Assembly: GCF_011397635.1 (NCBI RefSeq)
Contig: NC_064765.1
Coordinates: forward strand, 27,308,632 to 27,372,631
Source: Epinephelus fuscoguttatus
Taxonomy: Eukaryota > Chordata > Actinopteri > Perciformes > Serranidae
DNA length: 64,000 nt
Reading direction: 5' to 3'
The notes under the pieces were generated by a model. It ran no database searches. It was not told the DNA's origin and worked only from the letters and a program-made list of their open reading frames with translations. Made by a program: the position numbers and the translations under genes. Positions 53,285 through 64,000 of the stretch are shown piece by piece; the stretch's first letter is position 1, and every line of letters starts with the position of its first letter.

Positions 53285-54657
53285 AGGGGTATTCCAGGTA
53301 GGAGGTTGAACAAACTCTGAGTCTATCCCTGAACTCTGAGTTGACTTACTCTGAGATGGGAAACTCTGAGTATCCGGTTCCAGAACAGCTGATTCGAGTT
53401 AGTTCAGTCAACTCTGAGTATGTTCACTCTGAGTTAAACCGACAATAAAAAGCCATCATCAATGGAGCTCCGACTCCACGATTCACCGCGGCAACAGGTA
53501 AATAAAAGACAACGCCTCCATTTTAATCCAGTGGATGTAGAAATATTAATGCATGACTGAATCAGACTTACATTTCCTTAATGAAGATAAAGTGGTGGAA
53601 TCTGACTGTGTATCAGGCTGTAGATACATTAGGCTACATTATATTAATTATATACAATAATATATTTGTTCAGATTTAATCTAATGGGGAAAAACACAGG
53701 AGGCAGCAACTGAAAAATAGGAAGATTTAAAACATATAGGCTAGGCTATAGATCAAAGACATAAAGACCTGACTGTAAACTCACAGTCTGACCCAGTAAT
53801 AATATGTTTGGTGATTTGCACTTGAAAAGACGTTGAGGTTAAAATACAGTAGATTTTAAAATGCTGGACATCTATTTGTATCTTGACTCAACAGCATTCA
53901 GTGACTTTATTTCAGCTACAAATGTAGTAAATTTAAAGACACTGAAATGCTGCACCATTGTTCACTCAGAAATATTAACATATAATCCCCAATATTAGGC
54001 TGTAGGAATTATGTTCCATCAGTGCGACCAATAACATCAGTGATAGAGATCATTCGTCATTGATACTATGTGTCTAAAGCTTCATACCGATTTTTAAAAT
54101 TTAAATAATTAGACCTACACATTATGTGCAATAATCATTTGGGAGCTGCTCTAACAGACTGACAGTCTGATCCTTGGCACAGTGTTATAAAAAAAATATA
54201 TATATATAAAGGACAGAGGTCTGATTCTGAGCTGAGGGTGAATTCTCGCTGTGTAATATTTGAATGTAAAGACAAAAACTGATGTCCAAAGAAATGACTG
54301 ATGTGCATAAATTCAGTAACTTAAGACAGTCCTGAGTGACAAACTAATATCCAGCAGGATTTAGACTCTGACAGACGGTAAATCTCCGCTAATTAATGTG
54401 CTTCGATACAAGCTTTGACACGGACTGAATGAATGAGGAAATGAAACAGCGTGTAAGAGAGAGGAGACAGAGAAAAACTCAGGGTTTATTGAAGAAAACC
54501 TGCCAGCGAGCAGGTTAGGTTCACAGACTCAGTTGCCATGGTGATTGACTCAGAGTTTGATTTACCTCTCTTTCTGGAACTGAAAACCCAGAGTTTCCCT
54601 CATTTCAGGGTTAACATACTCAGAGTTTTCACTCAACCCGCTTTCTGGAATACCCCT
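53285..54657. mobile_element. 1.37-kb non-autonomous DNA element with ACTCTGAG subterminal repeats
   Basis: Termini AGGGGTATTCCAG and its inverse CTGGAATACCCCT, flanked by CAG on both sides (53282-53284, 54658-54660). The left 180 bases contain about six copies of ACTCTGAG; the right 120 bases contain the complement CTCAGAGT or close variants at least three times. A 3-bp target duplication fits PIF/Harbinger-like insertion. No transposase. The interior is AT-rich. Confidence 0.65.
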
Positions 54658-55168
54658 CAGGAGCCAAAAGAATGAGCACAGTCACCAAGGGCCTTATACA
54701 ACCTGGCACTGATTAGGGGTGTGGTTTGGGGAGGAGACAGGCCTGGGACTGCATTCACTAGCACTACATGCTTACACTAGGCTCATTCGAGATTAATGGT
54801 GGTGACAAAAGGCTGCAGTCAAGTCGGACAGTTTCCATCCTGTTAAACACACCTGTAGGCTACTTTTAGTTTTTCAGACAGTCGGATACCTTTCAGTATG
54901 GCTGAAGACATCGCATACGCATTCATCGTAGTGGATGGAATTGAAGCATTGGAGTTACTTTTTCCACGAAGCTCGACTTGAACGGAGAAGGTGATTTGTT
55001 TTGTCTAAATATTTCAAACAACCCAGAGCTCATGGCCACTGTTAGAGTTCATTTAGCCCAGTGCTTTGTATTTTTTGTGATTGCCACATGTTGAAAACTA
55101 CATTTTGTCAAGTTATCAGGTAACAGGTTTAGAAAGTCTCCTACATTTAAGGCAAATTTAAACACTAC

Positions 55169-55204
<36 letters not shown>
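55169..55204. repeat. (CA)n microsatellite
   Basis: Seventeen or so CA units, just left of the LTR-like element. Confidence 0.9.
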
Positions 55205-55208
<4 letters not shown>

Positions 55209-55229
55209 CGAATTGTGTGGCAACTTTAT

Positions 55230-56303
55230 TGTCAGGAATGTCAGGATCCTGAGTTTGTTTATATTCTGTTATCCTATGGACTTTGTTTTGGAGTTTTCTG
55301 TTTGTGTTCCTTGTTTCATGTTAATTTATGTTTAATCTGTTTCCTGTTTGATTTTGTAGATTTTCTCTTCATGTGTCATGTCTGGTTTTACTTCCTGTCT
55401 TTGTGCGTTTTCCCGCCTGTTGTCTGTCACACCTGTCTCGTTAGTCCTTCCCTGTTCCCAGAGTCTTCCCTTCACACCTGTTTTGTATTATTCTTGTTTG
55501 TTTGCTGGTTGTTAGCCAGTCCCCATTTCCCTCCTTTTGCTCGTGTCCTCCTCCTCCTGCTGTGTCTCAGAGGCCGTTTACACGTACGCAGTGATTTTGA
55601 TAAACGGAGACATCTTCCTTCGTTTGTGCCCTTTGTTTACACGCAAACGGAGATTTCTCCTCTGAAAACGAGTCTTACTAAAAACCCCGGCCAGAGTGGA
55701 GATTTTGGAAAACTCCGGTTGCGCATTTGCATGTAAACTGAGATAAACGGAGTTATAGGCAGCCGACGTCACAGTTTGCGCCGTAACTTGCGCCTGTGTC
55801 AAAAGTGCGACCTATGTTACTATGGTGACAATGGATACATGGAAGGCTTGAGCTTCTCGTTACACTGCCACCTACAGGTTTGGCGTGCTCTTGTGTATAT
55901 ATACACGGGTAAGTGTAAACGAAGATCTTTTTGAAAACGGAGACAGTGAAATGTCCGTTTATGAAAATAGCCGGCAACGTGTAAACGGCCTCTCATTCTT
56001 GTGATTAGTTTTCTGTGTGTTTCCCAGTTTGTTCTTGGTCAGTTCGTCTGTGTTATTCCTGTGCTCACCTCTGTGTGCATGGTTACAGTCCCTGCGCCGC
56101 TTCCTACCTGGTGTTCTGTTTGGATTTGAGTTCATTATATTATCCAGGTTGGTTTTCAGTTTAGTTTTTTGTTCTGTTTCATTTGGACTTTTAGTTGCTT
56201 GCCTGTATTGGATGTTTTCTATCGGCTGCATTAAAGCTCGCTTTTTGTTAAAAATTCAACCTGTCAGTTTGCATTTGGGTCCTCCTTGAACTGGCACGTG
56301 ACA
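55230..56303. mobile_element. solo-LTR-like fossil with a nested palindromic-end element
   Basis: Begins TGTCAGGA and ends CACGTGACA, so the ends are TG...CA with the short inverted TGTCA/TGACA. An ATTAAAG signal-like stretch lies near 56230 followed by CATTTGGGTCC, as in the 3' part of an LTR. No gag, pol or env region is attached, and no clear target duplication was found. Probably an LTR-retrotransposon relic (Gypsy-type is a guess). It sits inside the Harbinger remnant and is itself interrupted at 55570-55992. Confidence 0.4.
55570..55992. mobile_element. non-autonomous DNA element with 16-bp inverted ends
   Basis: Left GAGGCCGTTTACACGT and right ACGTGTAAACGGCCTC are perfect inverse repeats, flanked by TCA on both sides. 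Subterminal GTTTACACG/AAACGGAGA motifs repeat several times. About 423 bp, non-coding. It lies inside the LTR-like fossil, so it is younger. Confidence 0.7.
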
Positions 56304-57383
56304 AAGTTGAAAACAAGGTTGTATTTTTATTACTTCATGTAAAGGTGCCATCGTGGAGAGAGGCCTAAATGGTTCTCTTTGGTCAGCAATGATATTCATT
56401 TAAAAGCTGTTCTCTGCAAGCCCAATGAGTTCTGTATAGAATAATACGCATTATCTTCGTTGTCCCCTTGTACAGTGTGACGGACTTCAAACACATTTCA
56501 GACATTCAAGAGGACAAGTGGAGGTAGGCTTAACTAAAGCATGTCAAGACCGAAGTATTATCACTGATAGCTGCATGTTAGTTGGATAATTTTCTCTTCT
56601 GTTAACCAGGACCTGATGACCAAATTGGGACCATCTGCAGTAAACCAAATTATCTGTGTCAAACAGTGTTCTTGCCTGTCTATGGACTCTAACCAAGCAT
56701 CATATAGGTGTGGCAGACAGATTCAACATCTCTAAATCTATAATGTCAACCAATTGCCATCAGTTTTGTCCCCTGGTCAACACATCTGCCACATCACATT
56801 TCATGGCCCACAGGAGAAGCATTTCCATTGTAAAACCCCATTGCAACAATCCCATAGCCTATTACAACAGGAAACAATTCTATTCAGTCATCCTCACCAG
56901 CTTCTGTGATGGTGAGCGGCGTTTTTGCCATGTTAATGTAGGTCACCACGGCAGTTGGCATGATGCGAGACCATTTTGCACCACAGATGTTGGCTATTGG
57001 AAGAAGATCCCCAGGCCCTGGTCCCAGAGGGAATGCACATCATTGGTGATTCAGCTTACCCTCTATTACAACATCTAATGAAGCCCTACAGGCATGATGG
57101 GCACGGCCAGGCAGAGGTAATTCAACAGGAAGGTGAATGCAGCTTGTGTGGCAATTGCATGCTTTTAGAATCATTAAATCCAAATTTTGGAGGCTCAAGT
57201 GTCTGCACATGAAAACAGTGGCATGTATCAGTGCAACTGTCACAACATGCTGAATTCTCCATAATATCTGTTTGGATCCTGGTCACCAACTTGATGAAGA
57301 GGAGCAAGGTCTTCTTCATCAAGTCAGAGAGGACATTGATGACGTAAACCCACCACAGCCCAACTACCAAGGTGCTTCTCATT

Positions 57384-57954
57384 CTATCTCGTCCCTACTG
57401 ACCGCCAGAGGCGGTGCATAAGCACTGGATAACTCCGCCCGCGCTAGCGCGTGTCGAGTACGAATATCAACAATGTCACCCGTGACCCCTGCGTGAACTC
57501 CGGGAGGCTATATCTTCCGGTGTCAGCAGGTGATCTGTTCCTTCATTCTTCTCGCGATCGCGCGTCGAGGTGTACGTAAGTGTTTGCTGTTGGTTTCATG
57601 TGTTGCTGGCCCTGGGCAGCCTCGTGCCTCTGTGGTGGGAGTAACGGGCTGATGCTCGTCCTCCCAGGGGCTGTGGCCAGCGTGTTGCACAATTGCATGT
57701 ATGTCGTTGTTCCTGCTCTAGTATTGCGGCTTTGCTGGGGTGACGGCGTTCCCGCCCCCCGCTTCCAGCATTGCCTGCAGCTGCTGACGGCTGTGTGAGC
57801 AGGTCAGTGGAAGTTGAATTCTGATAACTGTACTGTTTTTTGTTTGTTTTTGCAGTTTGGGATTCAAAGTGAAGGATTCAATTGTGATTGGTGACGGTGG
57901 TGTTTCCGCTACCCTCTCCCAGCTCAGTTGTGTTTGTCAGACTTATATTCACAT

Positions 57955-58020
<66 letters not shown>

Positions 58021-61000
58021 AAAAAAAGAACAACAACAAAAAGACGGAAAAGGAAGAAGGCTGATAACCTTGTTGGTGACGGTTGCGTGCCCGCCCCCTC
58101 TCCCAACTTGGTCTGGTGGTTTTGTTCAGTTGTGTTGACATTTCCGCTCCCGGCAGTGTCATACTTTTCTGGGCTCCTCACTGGCTTCTCCACCTGGTTG
58201 CAGATGGCGCATGCCTGTGGCAACTGCATGACCCCTTGAGCCTGAAGGCGGCCATGACCACTGTGTGGCCTGTCTTGGCGTGGACCACCTGCAGGAGGCC
58301 CTCACTGGAGGCCTGCATGAACTGCAGTATCATGCCTCGGTCAGTGAGGTTGGACTGGCCCAACTGGGTCCTCCGGCCTGTCTCCCTCCCTTCCAGTCTG
58401 AGGCCGGACTTCTGCGGAGCTCCTGCGCAGAAGAGGACTGCCACGCGGAGTGGGAATGCTGCTCCTGCGAAAAGGAGGAAGACGGCGGCGACAGACCAGC
58501 TCTCCTCCAAGGTCGACCGCTTGGCTGCTGACATGGAGCACATGAAGGCGCTCCTCATGAATCTCCAGCCTGCTGGTGGGGTGGCACCTCCTGCTGTTGT
58601 GCCGGCTCAGGAGTCACCACCGCCACTGGACGATGCGCTTTCCATCGCAGCTTCGTCGAGTCAGTTTCGGGACTCACAAGGTAGTCCGGCCCCTCTGACG
58701 GCAGCAGGCTCCTCCCGTTCCTCTGCCCAGAGTTCTCGGCGGGGGTCTGATGACTCCTCCATGGGGGCCATCATCCAAGCAGCCCTGGCACGTCTACAAC
58801 TCGATGCCCCAAGCCGGGGGCAGGCGCCCAGTGCGTTCCATAGGCGCAACCCTCCCCCGGCGAGGGTTACAGTGCCGCATTCTCCGGACTTCTTGAAGGA
58901 GCTGCACTCCTGTTGGAGGGACACTTCAGCCCTCACCAGGCCGGGGTCGGATGATCGGGCCTTGGCTGCCATGGAGGATGCCGAGTCGGTGGGGCTCCTC
59001 CACATGCCGGCGGTTGAGCCTCCAATCGCGGCCTTGATTGTGGCTCCGGATGAGGCGCTGAAGTCCGACCCTAAGTGCCCTTCTGCGCAGTGTAAAGTTA
59101 CGGACGATTACATCTGCAAGGCCTACAACACAGCAGCACGTGTCGGCCGCTTGGGGAACACCCTCTCCCGCCTCCTTGCCTCTCAGCCTCCCTGCAGGAG
59201 GCACAGGTGGAGCGACTCCGTCCGCGACATGTGTGATGCGTCACTGCAGGCTTTTGCCTACCAGGCGAGGAGCTGGGGCGGCTGATGTCGACGCTTGTCC
59301 ACACTCGCCGTCATGTCTGGTTGGCACAGTCACCTCTGACGGAGGCGACTCGTTGGGTCCTTCGCCGGGTGCCAGCAGAACCTGGGGAGCTGTTTGGCTC
59401 TGCTGCTCTGGATGCACTGGACCGCACCGCTGAGGCCGACGACACCAGGCGGCGGCTTGCGAGCCTCCATAAGAGAGCACCTGTTTCCAGGGGCAGCTCG
59501 AGGAGTTTTTCATCTGCCCCTCAGGGTCCTCCACGACAATCTCCCCGGGGTGGCCACTGGCGGCGGCGGGACGAGAGGAAGTCAGCGGGTGACTTTCGCT
59601 CCACTCTGCGCCGCTCACCTCGGAAGCCTCAGGACCCCAGGCCCGACCGCCGCACTTCCGGCTCCTCCAGGGGCCGGGGGCCTCGGCGCTAGGGCCACGG
59701 GGCCGGTCGTCGGCTGCTTTTCCCAGCAGCAGCTCAGTCACTGGGCTGCCTGCTCGCCAGACCCTGGGTAGTTGCCACCTGACCCGGGTTACGTTGCAGT
59801 TCCGCGGCCCCCAGCCTTTGGCCGGGTCACCATGACGGTCATCCACAACTCGGCCAAGGCCCAAGCCCTAGCCCAGGAGCTGTCCACCCTCCTGGACAAG
59901 GGCGCCATCACACCGGTGGACCCCCTCCTTCAACCCGGGGGACTCTACTCAACCTACTTCCTCGTCGGCAAGAAGGACGGCGGACTCCGTCCCATCTTGG
60001 ACCTACGCGGCCTAAACAGGTACTTGAAGTTTTTACCGTTCCATATGTTGACCTCAGCGGACATGATGCGCGTGATCCGGCAAGGCGAGTGGTTCACGTC
60101 CATCGACCTGAAGGACGCGTACTTTCATGTACCCATTGCGGCTCATCATCAGCCCTTCCTGCGATTTGCCTTTCGGGACCGCCACTATCAGTTCAGGTGC
60201 TCCCCTTTGGGCTCTCCCTGTCTCCCAGGGTCTTTACCCGGTGCGTGGCAGCGGCTCTGGCGCCGTTACAGGCTGGGGACATGAAGGTGCTGCCATACCT
60301 GGACGATTGGCTGGTGTGCGCACCTTCCCGGGCCCAGGTGGTCCAGGATACGGCCCGCCTTCTGACACATGTGGCCCGGCTGGGCCTCACGGTCAACGTG
60401 GAGAAGAGCTGTTTGGTCCCCACCCAGCGGGCCGCCTACCTAGGTCTGGTCCTGGACTCTGTGGCCATGAAGGCCTACCTGTCAGAGCGTCGTGTGGACG
60501 ACATCCTCCGACTCCTTCTTCTCTTCAGGAGGGGCGAGCGGCTGCCGTTCGTCATGTATCTTCGCCTACTGGGCAAGCTGACGGCCGCGTCGACGGCCAT
60601 TCCTTCCGGCCTGTTGGCATTGCGCCCCCTCCAAATGTGGCTGAACGGTTTTCGCCTGGACCCCAAGCTCCACAGGCGCAGACTGATCACTGTCTCGCAG
60701 GCATGCGTTCGCATCCTGGCGCCTTGGAGGGACCGGGCATTCCTGCTGGGGGTTGCGCCTGGGTGCTATCCCATCCTTTCGGGAGACCGTCACATCGGAT
60801 GCATCCCGTTCAGGATGGGGTGCGGTCTGGCATGGCAGGCCGGCTCAGGGACAGTGGTCTGTCCGGGACCGCGCATGTCACATCAATGTCCTGGAGCTGC
60901 GGGCCGTCCATCTGGCGCTCAGGCACTTTCTACCGCATCTACAGGGGAGACATGTGCTGATCCGGTCAGACAACAAGGCTGTTGTCTCCCAGATCAACCA

Positions 61001-62961
61001 TCAGGGGGGCACCAAGTCGGTGCGACTGTTAAGTGCGTCCCGGCGCCTGCTTACATGGGCCGCTCCCCGTCTGTCCAGCCTGCGGGCTGTGTGGCTGTCC
61101 GGCGACCAGAATCGGGTGGCAGACTTCCTTTCCCGACACAAGCCTCCTCCGGGGGAATGGAGGCTTCACCCGGAGGTGGTGGGGATGGTCTGGGGCATCT
61201 TCGGCAGGGCGGAGGTGGATCTTTTTGCCTCGAGGTAGTCAACTCATTGTCCCCTCTGGTTCTCCTGGACAGAGGGGGACAGTCCTCTGGGACGGGATGC
61301 CCTGGGGCACGAGTGGCCCGACGGCCTCCTGTATGCCTTTCCGCCATTGCCTCTGATCCTCCCGACGCTACAGCGGGTCCTTCAACAGGGCCACCGTCTC
61401 CTCCTGGTGGCCCCGTTCTGGCCAGGGAGGATTTGGTTTCCACTGCTGCGGAGGCTTTGCTGCGGCTCGCCATGGCGCCTCCCAGAGAGGATGGATCTCC
61501 TGTCACAGCTGGGGGGTCGGATTTGGCATCCTGACCCCTGCCGTCTCCAGCTTTGGGTCTGGCCACTGCAGGGCCCGACCCGCTCCTGACTGCTTGCACT
61601 GAGGCGGTCAGGTGCACCATTTCGCATGCGCGTGCACCATCCACCCGCCTCCAGTATGAGTGCAAGTGGAGGAGGTTCTCTGCCTGGTGTGCAGGCAGGG
61701 GGGAGGATCCCGCCTCTTGTACGGTGGCCACCATTCTGGAGTTTCTCCAGTCTCTCTTGGAGGATGGTCGCACTCCTTCCACCTTGAGGGTGTATGTGGC
61801 GGCAATTTCATCGCGACATGTTTTGGTTGAGAATGCCACCGTGGGGTGCCAGCGGTTGGTGTCGTCTTTTCTCAGGGGGGCACTGAGGCTATGGCCTCCG
61901 GCGGCACGGCATGGGATCTCTCCCTGGTGCTGGATGTCCTGTCTTCCTCGCCCTTTGAGCCCTTAGCCCAGGCTGATCTTAAGTGGTTATCAATGAAGAC
62001 AGCCTTTCTCCTTGCTGTCACATCAGCAAAGCGGGTTGGGGAGCTGCATGCTCTCCGTCAGTGAGTCCTGCCTGCGTTGGGGGCGGATGGTTCGTGGGTG
62101 ACTCTCTGGCCGAACGTTGCGTTCCTGCCAAAGGTGCTGCCACGCACCCATCTCAACCGGCCGATTCATCTGGCTCGGTTCGACCCCCCGTCGGCCGACT
62201 GTGGAGCACAGTTGTTGTGTCCTGTACGGACCCTGGCTGCTTACCTCAATGCCACTGCGCCTGTGCGACTGACAGACCAATTGTTTGTGTGCTATGGGGG
62301 TCATAACAGAGGTTGTGCCCTCTCTAAACAGCGCCTGTCACATTGGATTGTGGATACCATCTCCTATGCTTACAGGGTCACTGGCCGTCCGTTGCCAGCC
62401 GGGGTCAGGTGCCATTCGACGCGGGGGGTCTCCACGTCCTGGGCTGCTCTGAGGGGTGTTTCACTGGAAGACATCTGTGCTGCAGCTTCTTGGGCGTCAC
62501 CTTCCACGTTCCATCGCTTGTATCGCCTCAATGTTGCTGCTCCCCACCCGTTGGGCGTGGTCCTCCGCCACAGGACTTCTGATCAGTGAGGTAGGTCTGG
62601 GGGATTCTTCGTGACGTTGTTGGTATGTGTCATCCAGTGCTTATGCACCGCCTCTGGCGGTCAGTAGGGACGAGATAGAACGAAAGTTACAATGGTAACT
62701 ACGGTTCTATGAGTCCTGGATGACCGCCAGAGTGTCTGGTCACTCTGAATCCTCGCGCGCTCGCGAGCAAATTTTAGGAACAGATCACCTGCTGACACCG
62801 GAAGATATAGCCTCCCGGAGTTCACGCAGGGGTCACGGGTGACATTGTTGATATTCGTACTCGACATGCGCTAGCGTGGGCGGAGTTATCCAGTGCTTAT
62901 GCACCGCCTCTGGCGGTCATCCAGGACTCATAGAACCGTAGTTACCATTGTAACTTTCGTT
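57384..62961 (+). mobile_element. DIRS-type tyrosine-recombinase retrotransposon, broken fossil
   Basis: Treated as a fossil. Family features are all visible. Inverted terminal repeats of about 160-180 bp lie at roughly 57400-57570 and 62748-62920. An internal complementary region lies near 62637-62735; its two halves match the left and right ends. Parts in order: a gag-like region about 58.1-59.7 kb; reverse transcriptase about 59.8-60.7 kb (YLDDWL); RNase H about 60.75-61.24 kb; tyrosine recombinase about 61.55-62.59 kb. No target duplication, as expected for DIRS. Nearly full length but not intact: roughly four interruptions of the reading frames. The terminal repeats remain closely similar, so the insertion looks young compared with the Harbinger remnant it split. 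Confidence 0.88.
57957..58014. repeat. (TA)n microsatellite followed by an A-run
   Basis: About 28 TA units followed by AAAAAAAAAAA, in the leader region of the DIRS fossil. It creates long Ile-Tyr ORFs on both strands that are not genes. Confidence 0.9.
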
Positions 62962-64000
62962 ACAGAGACAGGATTTGTGCACTCATTTGAAGACAGGGTG
63001 CATCTTTACATTCATACCCTTTTCATTAGATATTCTTTACAAATGTTTGTAAGCTGGTGAGCAGTATGCCACAGGGTGATGTGAGGCACCTCAGATCAAT
63101 TGCCAAGGTTATCAGAGATCAAATACTAGCCTACATATTTCACAATGTTCTACAGCATTATGTGAGTTACCTTTTGATTGAAGTGCCTCTACACCATCAA
63201 GACTTCTGCTGTGCCTCCAAGTGGCAGCTCATGGTAAGACCCCAGGTGAAATCAGCAGGAGACCTCGGAGTATCAGTGGTCAGACTGCTGATTGTCTGTG
63301 TCACATTGTTCAGGAGTTGAAGAACGACTGAGTTCAGATGATGGAGTTTGACTGGGAAAGAGTGGTGTGGAAATGGTGCCTGGTGATGCACTCCCCACCC
63401 TGGAGCCACAAAATATTTCATTTCAGTCAAAATAAGAGATGCACAAGTGTCCCCTTCTGTTGCCCAAGATCTGTCTTTAGCCCTTTTGTATGTGGTCAGC
63501 ATGTTACCCAGTTTTTTCCTTACTTTTTCATTTGTGAAGGTACATCCTTTGGCACAAAAGGCTTCTTCCAGTCTCTTGTAAAATCTTGTTTTGTTCCAGT
63601 TGTACAGGTTTGATACGTCCTGGTCAGCTCAAGTAGTAATAATGTTGTCTTGTTTTGGCATTCTGTAAAAAACATTGCAGTATTACTAAAAAAAAGGACA
63701 CATTTATTCTAATATTTCGATTATAAACCAACAGTCACTGTACCTGTGTGGGATTTGTGGCATTCTGGCTGTTAGGATGGAAATGGGAGCAAACCATCTG
63801 AGGAGGATGACTTTGGTAAAATGTTTGTTTCAGGAATGGTGCACCAGGTGAATGTAGCTGCTGGCTGGTTAGTTTGAATGTGACTGGGGGTGGTGGGAAC
63901 TCTGGGCCGGGGAGTGTGGCTCTGGGTGAGGACAGGAGGTTGGGTGACAGCACTGATAGATTGTGGGTTTACTGCAGAGAAGAGAGCCAGAAAATTGCAA
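62962..64000. other. right-hand continuation of the Harbinger remnant and unassigned DNA
   Basis: The first 30 bases finish the Harbinger transposase frame (stop near 62990). Beyond, no convincing gene. A proline-rich minus-strand ORF at 63953-63744 ends at a donor-like CACACAG|GTAC. Two-gene Harbinger elements carry a Myb/SANT-like second gene, often in the opposite orientation, and this could be part of one, but no SANT motif is visible. Confidence 0.35.

Larger units (their letters stand above)
54898..57383 (+). pseudogene. decayed PIF/Harbinger transposase (HARBI1-like), interrupted
   Basis: A probable first exon starts ATGGCTGAAGACATCGC at 54898 (MAEDIAYAFIVVDGIEALEL). The recognisable core begins near 56660: VLACLWTLTKHHIGVADRFN (HTH-like region of Harbinger transposases), then FYSVILTSFCDGERRFCHVN and GHHGSWHDARPF (DDE Asp region), IIGDSAYPLLQHLMKPYRHD (second Asp), and near 57250 ILHNICLDPGHQLDEEEQ. 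Several frame changes separate these blocks and the region between 57120 and 57240 is worn. A LTR-like fossil (55230-56303) and a DIRS element (from about 57384) interrupt it. It continues for nine codons after the DIRS insert, to a stop near 62990 (RDRICALI). Plain DNA-transposon remnant, no function expected. Confidence 0.72.

Noticed and set aside
55215-55736. 173-codon Phe/Leu/Cys-rich ORF resembling a membrane protein
   Set aside because: It lies across the LTR-like relic and its nested MITE. The hydrophobic look comes from T-rich sequence, and the boundary of a different repeat falls inside the ORF.
57857-58239. Ile-Tyr repeat ORFs on both strands
   Set aside because: Direct products of the (TA)n microsatellite in the DIRS leader.
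57384-62961. Inverted repeats near 57.4 and 62.8 kb as termini of a large DNA transposon
   Set aside because: RT, RNase H and tyrosine recombinase lie between them and the internal complementary region is present, so DIRS explains them better.

Overview
The window reads as nuclear DNA of a ray-finned (teleost, probably percomorph-type) fish. It holds compact, intron-rich vertebrate genes with GT-AG introns and many teleost-type dispersed repeats: Tc1 elements, hAT and TTAA-flanked MITEs, a LINE tail, a tRNA-derived SINE, PIF/Harbinger and DIRS. No bacterial, organellar or CRISPR features are visible. The exon models below were built by eye from splice signals, reading phase and recalled vertebrate homologues. 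In every complete gene the exon phases add up to one open frame.

Layout. 0.4-5.0 kb (minus): 5' half of lck, a Src-family T-cell kinase, running off the left edge. 5-11.3 kb: non-coding with old repeats. 11.3-13.9 kb (minus): fam167b, two exons. 15.8-22.0 kb (plus): an intact mtmr9-like pseudophosphatase gene. 22.9-26.5 kb (plus): tdh, mitochondrial L-threonine 3-dehydrogenase. 28.9-39.0 kb (plus): srrm1, SR-rich splicing coactivator, 17 coding exons. 41.3-43.9 kb: a LINE 3' end split by a Tc1 transposon. 45.1-48.4 kb (minus): a HIPK-like kinase gene with a disabled catalytic motif and a duplicated tail. 48.4-64 kb: transposon-dominated sequence with layered insertions, namely a hAT MITE, LTR-like fragments, a second Tc1, a 1.4-kb element rich in ACTCTGAG motifs, and a decayed Harbinger transposase split by an almost complete DIRS-type retrotransposon.

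The first four genes are a gene neighbourhood rather than a pathway. lck-fam167b-mtmr9l-tdh mirrors the human 8p23 group BLK-FAM167A-MTMR9-TDH and the human 1p35 group LCK-FAM167B-MTMR9LP. Two members that are pseudogenes in human (MTMR9LP and TDH) look intact here. The most unusual single locus is the HIPK-like gene: its HRD aspartate is asparagine, its DFG glycine is threonine, and its C-terminal tail grew by a tandem duplication that copied intron as well as exon sequence. The right-hand 16 kb gives a readable relative chronology of insertions.
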